Below are positions 1 to 9,900 of a stretch of DNA of 64,000 nt, piece after piece. Made by a program: the position numbers and the translations under genes. The notes below the pieces were generated by a model. The model searched no databases, was not told where the DNA came from, and saw only the letters and a program-made list of their open reading frames with translations. Origin of the DNA: Muricea muricata (taxonomy: Eukaryota > Cnidaria > Anthozoa > Malacalcyonacea > Plexauridae); contig OY979722.1 in the NCBI GenBank assembly GCA_963855995.1, forward strand, positions 1,240,001 to 1,304,000, read 5' to 3'. Numbering within the stretch: the stretch's first letter is position 1; every line of letters begins with the position of its first letter.

Positions 1-127
1 TTGCATGTACTAAAACTGAAGCAATAATGTCCATTGGCTAAATGTTAATCCCTGGTAGGTGGGGGTAGATTTAAATAGCAAACAGTGCTTTAAAACAGTA
101 AAGACTGGATCATTCAATGAAACTCAC

Positions 128-1915
128 CTTGTTCCAACTGTATGGATTGTAGTGCAATGTTGTTCCATCAGGATTTGCCTGTTATAAAAATAGGTGCACA
201 TGGCATACATGTTGCATAAAGAAAACAGTCAAGACAGATAAAAAATACGACCTAAAAGTCTTAAAAGATCTTGAAAGTCTGAAATCATTGATATTGGGTT
301 TTAATTGAAACTCTTTACTTGTCATAGAAACTACAGATCACAAAGAATTTTTTTTAAATCAAGTTTCTCGGCAAATGTAATGATTCAATCACCTATTACA
401 AAAATATGCCTGTACCCCTCTGTGAGTGAAACATCAAATTCCTTGACTTATATGGTTTCAGGTAGTGAAAGAAACTATATTTTACATGGTTTTGCAATAC
501 AGACACAGAAAACATTACTAGTATATTACGACCAGTTTTGGAGTAAAGGTTCTTTCACTTTTATGGCCGCACTACATGAATCCATCAACAATGTCTAAAG
601 TATCAGTTACAACACAGGCCCATTTATAAATGTGACCATACCAGAAAAGGGCCATGTTCAGATAGAAAGCCATCCAGTGAACTACATCCAGGTCCGCCAT
701 TCAGCCACAAAACCACTGGATCAGTTTCAGGGTTGTTTTGGGACTCAACAAACCTTTAAAAGGCATTGGATTCATTTTTAACTTGATGTATATAGCACCT
801 GTAGCTTAGAGAATGAAGCAGACATATGTCTGCATGTAAGAATGCATCAGAGAGCTGACTGGATGTTATCACTAACAAAGCAATTATTTGGAACAGTTGA
901 GAAAGTTGCACTAAGTTTTACTTCCACTTACATTGTCATTACTGTTGACTATATATTAAGCCACTGCTAGTACTGTATATATGGTAATTAAACCAGTTCT
1001 TATCAACACTCATGCAACTTTTGTGCTCCTCTAAAGCCTGGTTTGAGGATGAAACAAGCATAAAGGCCTGCTCAAACGAAGCCAACATCATGGAACATTG
1101 TTGGCCCAACAATGTTGCATGATGTTGGACGAAATTTTAAGCAAGTTTAAAATTAAGCCAACATCTTCCAACATGGTGTTCAAACGAGGCCAACATGTTG
1201 CCTCCAACAATGCTGGGCGATGTTGGACCAACATGTTGTCTTCGTTTAAACGAGCCTTAAGTGTACACACAATACTGACATTCAAGTATATAGATAAGCA
1301 TAGAATTTAAAGCACAAGAAAAGGAAAATTTTGTTTTGTTGTTCTTGTGCTTACTTCAACCAGGATTAGCAGTTATAAAGAGCAGGGCTCTCATAATCTG
1401 AGGAAATTTCCTCAGATTTATGCTGTTTTTATGGGGGTGGTATTAGTCATAATGAGGATGCATTCTTTTCAAAAGTTTATTGTTTCCTCATTCTCAACTA
1501 CCCAACCCCTATAGAAATATGGATATGGAAATTAGTTGTGTGAGCACTGATAAAGAGTTGTGAGTAAGTTGTGTGAGAGCTGGAAAAGCTCTCATGCAAA
1601 TTCTTGCTTCTCAACTCTCATTGACACACATGCCTTTACTCAAGTGTGCTCAAGGTTCAAGCTATGCTTCAAGACAAAAGTAAAACAGAACTGTATAAAT
1701 TCCAAACTCTAAATCTTGTTTAAACCTTACCAGTAATGGAGTTTCTTGGTCCCTTGGGCATTCAGATAGCCAGAATACTGTCGGAATGACGGTTGATGCG
1801 GAAGTCCAGGCAAAAATGAAACAATATCATCATTCGCTGACAGCGCTCCAGACCAAATCCCGAAGCATCCAAAAACTAGAAATAAACGAAAACCTTCCTT
1901 AAACACCTTTTGCAT
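128..1915 (-). CDS. CTSA: Cathepsin A / lysosomal serine carboxypeptidase, first three exons (partial)
   Basis: Lysosomal serine carboxypeptidase; vertebrate cathepsin A also protects beta-galactosidase and neuraminidase. Three exons fit in phase: 1915-1731, 753-642 and 178-128, giving 116 residues before the gene runs off the left edge. The start at 1915 opens with a hydrophobic signal peptide ([13 protein letters not shown]). Next come the mature N-terminus with [17 protein letters not shown], then [14 protein letters not shown] (oxyanion-hole region, about residues 77-90), then [14 protein letters not shown], all in the order expected for family S10. Splice junctions: TG|gtaagg to ag|G rebuilds Trp62; CTG|gtatgg joins in phase 0. 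The catalytic Ser motif and the Asp/His lie outside the window. An in-frame Met further upstream exists (2089) but would put an unlikely leader before the signal peptide. It shares a 745-bp divergent spacer with the channel-OTU gene. Confidence 0.9.
1063..1258. mobile_element. MITE-like foldback with CAACATGTTG motifs
   Basis: Ends are inverted (AAGGCCTGCTCAAACGAA against TTCGTTTAAACGAGCCTT). The interior is packed with self-complementary CCAACATGTTGG-like words, so both strands form short hairpins. It lies in intron 1 of CTSA. The short ORFs on both strands here are by-products of the repeat. Confidence 0.7.
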
Positions 1916-2660
1916 TTTTTTAAAGAAGAAGGTCGAGACAGATACGTAATTTTGAACACAATTATGTTTAAAAATGAACACGGATTTCGGAACACGCACT
2001 TCAGAATTATTTGTCAGGTAAACATACTTCGTCAAATATTGCTGATTTGCATAAAATGCCGCGGCCGTGTTTTCGTTTTCGCAACTCATTTTGCATCAGT
2101 CTTTCTCCCCCCCCTGCTTTTCTTGCAAACTAGTAAATAAATACAGAAAAACAGTATTTCTCAGGGGGTGATGATGTTTATCATAGACTATTAATATACA
2201 GATCAATGATTAATGTCAGAAAGAAGTCTTCGAAGTAAAAGTAATTAAGTTCGTTTGATGTATGCATATTGTTGGATAAAAAAAGAAGGATAAAGAAACG
2301 AATCGAAACGGAAGCTTTTTTGAAAGGGTATGTGTAAATAATGAACAGACTAGTAATAATCTACACTTCATGAATGATGTCTATATATGCATGTATATTT
2401 ATACATGTATGGCTTTTGAACAGAAAACATAATACGTCTCTTTAGAAAAGCAAATAAGCTCGTTAGCGCATTGAAAGAGCGATTTGTGCAAGATTGTAGG
2501 TCAATTCTAAGGTAAAAAAAGTTGCATAAAGTGCTTTTGTACAGCAGATATGAATTATAGTATTAAATCGTAGCCTCTTTCATATTGGTTACATCTATTA
2601 ATATCTTGTTTAATAGAAGTCTGAGTGAATAACTCAATCTTTATCCCAAAGTTGTCCACA
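1916..2660. promoter_or_regulatory. Divergent intergenic spacer between CTSA and the channel-OTU gene
   Basis: The two start codons (1915 minus, 2661 plus) are 745 bp apart and point away from each other, so both promoters must lie here or in untranslated exons within it. I see no clear TATA box that I would assign to either gene. The role is inferred from gene layout only. Confidence 0.4.
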
Positions 2661-4996
2661 ATGATCTCACTGTCAGATGCAATTCGTTTGGAGTCGAGCA
2701 ATCCTGCTGTGAACACCTTCAAACCGTGGTGGGAAGTCTGGTTGGATTGTACCCTAAATGCTTTCCTGTTGGTTGTCCTATTTGCCTTAGCTGGCGTTAC
2801 CATCTCTGGCACTCCTGGTCTTGTGTGCCTCCCAGTCAACACTAATATAACCTCATTGAATTATGCAGCAAATTTCTATGCCAATGCCAAGTGCACTACT
2901 CATGTTGATGGCCATATTTTGATCGTGTTTCCCTACATCATATTTGCCCAGTGGTTGATCCTCTTTGTGCTACATCTTTCCTGGTTTAACCTTCCATCTT
3001 TGAAAGCTTTCCTGGCCTCATCATTTGACACATTTCAAGTGTTGAAACAAGAAGGAAACCCAGTTATACAGGCTAAAACACGGTCGAAACAAAACCTTGA
3101 AAAAAAGCAAACAAAGGCAAAACCAAATGAAGTTTCAAATTTATCACCGCCCAATGTCCAAGACAATGATGAAGATCTGTTAAATTCAGGCAAAAATGCA
3201 AAGCTTGTGTATCTTGTTGACTGGCTAAAATACCTGTTGCAATTCGAATACAACTTAGTGTTTCTATACACTGCAAAATCTATCATAACTTGCGGCCTCA
3301 CAGCTATTCTTAGCGTTGGTCTAATTTCATCACTTGTGGCTTTCAAATGGAGAACAGCATTCACGTGTGATCTCCATGGCTCCCTACCACCACCCTTTGA
3401 CTACAATTCTTGCTCATTTCCTGCCGCGCCTTATGTGTACAGCATGATGATTCTGAATGCCATCTTTACAATACTGTTGGGTGTGTTTAATCTCCGAGCC
3501 TTGTTTTGGCTGGCTACATTCAGGTAAGACTCTCAATAATTCCAGTTGATCTGAAAACATGGGAAATTACTGGCACTAGTTGTCAAATAGAAATCCATTT
3601 TTCAATTCAATTCAATTTCAATTCAATTTCAATTCAAATTTCTCATGAAATATGATTAACAGTGTTTCTAAATTTCTGGCAGACTTATCATTCTCTTTAT
3701 TAAAGACAGTTTCTAAGTTTTAACAAGATTGACAAAGGAGAACAAAAGATATAAGTGATTAACAACAGCAGAATGGATTTCTATTTGGTAACTAGTTCCA
3801 GGCCTTTTACTCACAGTCAGATGAGCTAGTTTAAGGTATTATGAGCCTGCAGTAATTGGTTCACACTGTTGTAGTGACCCTGGCCTTGTGGCCAAACTAA
3901 ATAAAAAAAATGTGAAAGAAAAGGGTTATTTCTAAGCTGCTAGTTTCAGGCCCTTTTCTCACAGACAGCTCAGCTATCTTTGTATAATTTGTCCAGGTAC
4001 AATTATCGCAATTACCAACAGAAGAAATGGGGAAAAAACCATCCACTGAAAGGCAAACCCGGATTCTACGACTATTTCTTTTGCATTCAACTTCTGAAGG
4101 CGAACAACGCCGAGGGGAACGTCGTTTTTGAAACAATGGAATATGCCTTTGAAATATTTCAAAGTAAACTGCCTGAAGAAAGAAGCGAGAGCGTCTCCGA
4201 GACCTCGCTGGTTATCCCAGAAAAGCCAAGCCATTGCAAAAACCAGTTTGTGTTGACTGAAGTTTTGCGAAAGCTGGGAATGATTGCTAAAAAATCGAGG
4301 AGAAACGACTTATGGGCAGCTTTGGCTAATAGCTTGAGCCCGGATAAAAACGCCTTGTCATCGGAGGAACTCTTGACAGCAATGCAGGAACTCCGAAGGC
4401 GTGTCGTGGCTGAATTATTAGCGAAGCATGCACTATTTAAGGACTTGATCAATAAGGACGACCACTGTCCGATATTTGAAGATTACCTTGAAGACGTTAA
4501 ATTGGACGAAGTTCGTGAGAAGGGCATCAAAGAAGATCACTACATCTTAATGGCCTTCTCTATCGCGTACAAAGTCAACGTCGTCGTCGTCCGTGCTGAG
4601 AAAAGTTCCCTGCTTTACGAGCCGGAAAATCCCGAAAGTAACCAGTCAGTCTGGTTCATCACCTTTATTCCCCCACATTACTACCACGCAACAACCACTG
4701 ACCCCAATACAAGCGTCGAGGAAAGTACAGGCTTGACGTTTCTTACTGATCAAATTTATCAAACGGAGTTGTTGAAGGAGGTGAATGACAGATGGGAATC
4801 GGAGGGATACCCAGAGTATAGAAGGCGTTTGGAGAGTATTTTGCCTCAGGAGTTACCTTATCAGGCTCCAAGTCCTGTCAGAAAAGTGCCTGCTTTTGAA
4901 ATGGATGTAGAGGAAGAAGGCGTTAGATTGCGAGTGAGCAGATCGAAATCGGATAAAAAGAAGGCCGAAAGTTTAGTTCTTATAGACGCCGTGTAA
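2661..4996 (+). CDS. LRRC8/pannexin-like membrane domain fused to a probable inactive OTU domain
   Basis: Two exons, 2661-3523 and 3997-4996, joined AG|G, give 620 residues. I chose the ATG at 2661 (A at -3) because the protein then begins as LRRC8 subunits do: a short amphipathic start, then FKPWWEVW (20-27) and helix 1. Helices lie near 31-50, 85-107, 207-228 and 258-284. Paired extracellular Cys are C56 (in LVCLP), C78, C236 and C251. A Lys-rich intracellular loop (138-160) follows helix 2. In LRRC8 proteins a linker and leucine-rich repeats follow helix 4; here residues 289-365 resemble a linker and then about 380-522 reads as OTU: NDLWAALANSL (391-401), an Arg/Val helix, FEDYL (448-452), a buried VNVVVV strand and PPHYYHAT with His515. 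The position of the catalytic Cys is Asp392, so deubiquitinase activity is unlikely. Channel function is inferred from family. Confidence 0.8.
3540..3815. repeat. Dispersed MITE-like repeat, copy 1 (inside the channel-OTU intron)
   Basis: It begins CCAGTTGATCTGAAAACA and contains TCAAATAGAAATCCATTTT near the left end and ATGGATTTCTATTTGG near the right, an inverted pair. A second copy in the opposite orientation lies at 18060-18320. A fragment of the same end (CAGTTGATCTGAAAACACGG) occurs near 54747. Confidence 0.65.
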
Positions 4997-6937
4997 AATA
5001 GACCCTTCCTGTAGTTTAGTCGGTTTTTTTTGTTTTAAACTTTAGTTTCTGGCTCTGCGTGTAGTGCAAATGCTTTTGTCAATCTGCAGCACGCAAATTT
5101 GCACGCGCTTGTCGAAAGCATCTTCCAGACATTGAATGGATATGCAAATGCCTTGTCGACATTTAGGTTGTCATCAACTCAACTTTGAAGCAGCGGTGAT
5201 ATTAGTATTGCTGATTAATAATATCACAAGTAGATTTGAAGTCATACTATAAACCATGAATGGACATTATGATGACGTCTGTTCGACTAACGTTTGTACA
5301 AAACAACGTAAAATAGCGTTGCCATCGCCTTATCGACGTATTAATCTATTGTGAACTAATTACGATGCAGCAGGTTGTAGCAATGAGTGGGGACCATAAA
5401 AGACCCATGTAACAATATATGTTAAGCTAGCTAAGTGCTTAATGTAAAGAGATGTATGGCACTTGTCTGTGCTATATTAGGAATCAAACTCGTGTAATGA
5501 TCTCTTTGAGTTTTCCCTATCTTCGTACAAAAACAAGCGCTATAATCTAGTTTCCTGTGAGAAATATAAAGGAGATAGCCAGTGAGGAACATTTCTGAAG
5601 TTATCTTAATATTAGATCATCACTCGCTATAAGCTCATTCAGGTTTTTTGTGTGTGCAGACAATATCTTAATCGTTTGGATCAACCGTATTGATGCACAA
5701 CGTGACCAACGGCTCTTTTCCGTTTTTTAATCGATCTAAGAATTTTCCAGTAAGAATTAAACTTTTTTCTTGCACGTTGCAAGCCAATATCTGTAATAGC
5801 TAGAGTGACGGAAATATTAATTTGAAAAGCATATCGATTGCTTCATTCCCATTAATCTTTTGATGTCTCATTAGTATAAACGAATTTTAAGAACAGTTCT
5901 TTCTTCATTGGCTTTGTCGAGGTTTGAGTAAAACTCAGTACCACTAGCAAACTGAATATCAAGAATTTCAAATTGCTATATTATTTGACAAGTTGTTTTC
6001 CTTAGGTTTGCATATAGCGATAAATACACTCTTCATTTCTTTGAAAATTATCAATAAGCATTAGAGCAAACCTATCTGGAAATGCGGGTCATATGAGACT
6101 TCTGTAAATACAAATAAGCATAATACAATGTTCAAAAACAAATTCAGTTTGACTAGTTTTTAGCCCGCTTTTGCAAAGCGTCATTTACTTCTCTGGAATC
6201 TTGTAGATGGGTTGCCGGGGCTATAGTATGCGTTATATACGCTTTTGTAGACTAAACACTACTTGCTATGCCCACATTGTAATAAAGTGTTTTTTCCATA
6301 TGTAGAGTGTAGATATATCTGATATGGCGTGTGTAAATTTAAATTCTGAACGCTAATTAGCTGAAAGTATTGTAGGTATTGTGTATATCAACACGTGAAA
6401 TGTTTTATATTTTTTAAATACCTCAGCTTGTCTGCAATTTAATTATTGGTTTGACAATGGCTTGGAATAAAGACGAAATATCGCCGACTTCGGGTCGTTT
6501 TTTTTGAATATTGAGAAAGCAAGATGTTCATTTGGCTTTTTTTATTTTATGTTTCTTTCACGCCTTGGGATGAAATTATGCTTTCAGCCGCAGTGGCGAA
6601 AACAGCCCGGCATTTGGTTTGTGTTTATAGACCGTGTAAGGAATCAATTTCTAAAGAAATGAATGATGATGATTATTTAAATTTGCATAGCATGACCAAA
6701 TTGTCGGCCTTCAGGAAATAAATGGCACAGCAACTTGATTGACGATAGCAAGCACTTTACTGCTACGTGACGTTAAGAGTGTTCCTGCTAAATACCAAGA
6801 CGTACATGTGATTGGCTGCTACCTGAGCGATTAAGTACTTTTGTCCCAGGGCATTCTCTTCGTGCGTATCATTTTTGCGAGGCCGGTTATCTCCAGTTGT
6901 CCTTTGCTATTGCTTTTAAAAGTAGTTCATTGCTAAG
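4997..6937. other. Gene-free spacer downstream of the channel-OTU gene
   Basis: I see no coding exon. The first part presumably holds the 3' UTR of the channel-OTU gene; AATAAA occurs at 6281 and 6465, both far from the stop. A MITE copy sits at 6590-6712. The last 200 bases must include the HPGD-like promoter and 5' UTR. Confidence 0.5.
6590..6712. mobile_element. Short MITE, family with TTTGGTCATGC ends, copy 1
   Basis: The left end AGTGGCGAAAACAGCCCG and right part GCATGACCAAATTGTCGG are the degenerate inverted ends of a roughly 140-bp family. It shares the core GGAATCAATTTCTAAAGAAA with copies at 17590-17698, 45371-45512 and 52900-53041. The 65-codon ORF overlapping it is not a gene. Confidence 0.75.
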
Positions 6938-9900
6938 ATGAAAATCGACGGGGCAGTCGCAGTGGTTACCGGAGGAGCGAGGGGAATCGGACTGGAAATT
7001 ACTCGTACCTTGCTTGTGCACGGAGCAAAGGTAAGCATGCTTCGCTCAATTCCCTACGAAAAATTTCTTTGATTAGACGTAACGTAGCGTTTAGTTCGAA
7101 TGCGCATTTCACACGCAAGTTGTGAGTGGCAAACAGGATCAAAATTCATCTTGCTGTCGACAGTTAAATTGTGAGAATTCTCACGATAGCTCACTACAGA
7201 GCCTATACTGTTTTAATAATCAATCTCATCATGCTCTCATTAGAACAAGTTGATGACAGATTATTGGTATTTTCCAAACTAAGAATGCGAGGGTAAGAGT
7301 GACTCGGCATACACATAGTGGGACATTTAAAATCACAAGTGAAAAAATATCTGACACTGTCTGAACGCAGCCGCATAACTGTGGGAAACTACAATTGCTG
7401 AAGTGGTACTTCAAGACCGTTTGAAGGGATAAGGTTACCTGATACGTATGTAATGCCAGCTAGTGGCGTCGTAGGTGTTCTAGAATTAGCGGAAAAAACT
7501 CAGGAAAACTTTTAAAAGCTAAAGTGCAGATATATTCTTTGTCTTACGGTAAGAAACATTTCCAACACGACTTTGCCTAATTAATTTCCTAGCATCTTCC
7601 TATTTATCTTCTATATTTGGAAAATCGCACGTTTGAACTTTGTTGACGGACTTGAATTTGGGGATTGTTAAGAACAAAACAAACTTTATGGAGAGAACTG
7701 TTTGGGTGGATTTTAACGTTCACAGCATGTAGCTGTCTCTTACATAATTATAGTGCTCTTTACAATAGCAACGTAATTATATTGCTAACGAAATTGAAAA
7801 ACTTCTTCATTTAAAATATATCCGTGTTAGAAAAGCCAAAGCCTGGCTTTATTAAATTATGGAAGGCAAAACTTCGTGAGGAAAATCTGTAATCTTCTTA
7901 GAGATTGTCAAACGTAATTAGGGATTTTGAGAGTGTATTCGTCAGTCCAGTGTAAAAAAAGCGTTCCTTCTATCACGTACACAATCACATGTTTCTAAAG
8001 CTATTACACAATTAAAGCGATCAGGTCAGCATAAAGACATCTAGTCCAGATCTCTTTTTTAATTTCAAAGCTCCCTATCTAGGTAACAATACTCTCAAGT
8101 CACTTCTGGGAGGCATCTGGGAGGTGGGGGGATTAGCTCCCTATCTAGGTATCAATACTCTCAAGTCACTTCACGGTTTAACATTTAGTATTGGAAGTCT
8201 TCTTAAATAGCAGACCAACAAAACCTAAAACGTGAACGTCTTTCTCAAGGTATTCTTTTTGGACATTGACGAGACTGAAGGCAAGGTGACGGAAAAAGAA
8301 CTGCGAGAAACGTACCCTCATGTGACCTTCATCAAATGTGACGTCAAGCATGGAACGGAATTTAAAAGTATACATGACTTAATTGTTTTCCAATAAACTT
8401 TCATTTGAAAGGAACTATAAATCACACAGGTTAAATAATTTAGAACTACTTTAAGATCGTTGGTACTTCAAACGGCGAAATTATTTTTTATTAGCCCGGG
8501 TCGTTTGGTTTAGTACATGATTAATCACTAATCAGTTCGACGTTTCAATTGTCTGCTCGATCAAGGCAGTCGACGTACTGGGTCAAGTTCGAACCTAATT
8601 AATTTCATATACGTGGAACTTATCGCGTGCGTACTTAATTGAAACATATTGGGTTCGACGTCTGAAGTGGCCACGCCTTGTTTGTTTCAGATGTTGTGAC
8701 GAAAATAGCGCAACAAAATCGTGGCATTAGCATATTCTGCAATAACGCTGGAGTGATGGACAATGAGAATTGGAAACGAATGATTGATATAAACTTGGTA
8801 GGTTTTTTTAAGCAAGTTTCTAGAAGTACGTGATTTCGTTAAGCACTGCCCTGGATATTTTATGCATCACACATGCTTTGATTTAGACGGCGATGATACA
8901 AGGTACGATGATCGCAATGGACTTACTGGACAAGGATAAAGGTGGACAAGGAGGAGTGATTGTTAACATCGGTTCCTTAGCAGGTAAAATGAAGTAATGG
9001 AAATTACCGCGAGGGTTGGGGTATTACGCCTATTTTCTGAATAACGGAAATATCTATATCGATTTTTGTTGTGATTTACAGTTGGGATATTATGAAAAGC
9101 TGAAAAAGTGCTGAAGTATAATAGCCGTATCTCGCAGTTTTCGGTTGTTAGACAATATTTATTCGTCGATTATTGTTCAAAATAGGATTCGCCACCGTTT
9201 CTCGATCCTTCATCGAGGCTCGTGTCCCAAGAGGTCTAATGAAGTGTTTTTCTTAGCGTCAATCTAGGAGTCAATCTGCTCATGATGCTATGAGACACGA
9301 TGTTCTTTGGCATATGACATTTTTATGGCTTTAAATTGCTTCGTAGAAAAAGGCAGGGTCGTTATATGTGTAAAAAAACATGGCGGTCACGGTTTTATAC
9401 GGGAGGAGGGAACTGGACATGAGCGGTTTGTGCGAAGACTCCCCCTTCCTTACCTCCCTCTGCTATAGGTCCCCGTTGCATTCGAATATCTTTGTGAAAT
9501 GTTTTCCCCAATATACAGGGTTTGTTCCTTATGAGTTCTCTCCGGTGTACGCTGCAAGCAAGCATGGCGTCATTGGCTTCACTCGGAGTGTGGCGCAGGT
9601 AACATTCGTACATTGAACTATAAGTCTAAACTGGAACGATAAGTCAGGGGGGAAAATTGAAGCCAATTTGATTCAGTTTTTCTGAGTTTTGAGTTGAAAT
9701 ACTATTAAACGTGACAAAATGAGCCGTATATCAAATGAAAGCTATTAGAAAGTTGCATTTGGTGTAAAAAATTTGAGGCTTTAGGTGAAATACAAACACC
9801 TTAAATTTTGAAGTGAAATTTGCCGTATTTTTAAAAATTGCAGTTGTTTTCGTATTTTTTAGGCATTTCTTTTTTGTCTAAAGTCTTGAATTTTTTATAT

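Noticed and set aside
305-598. 97-codon ORF
   Set aside because: It begins at a non-ATG codon, lies in the CTSA intron between exons 2 and 3, and has no recognisable domain.
9380-9616. ORF taken as a separate 78-codon gene
   Set aside because: Only 9519-9598 is coding (HPGD exon 5, YxxxK motif); the rest is flanking intron.
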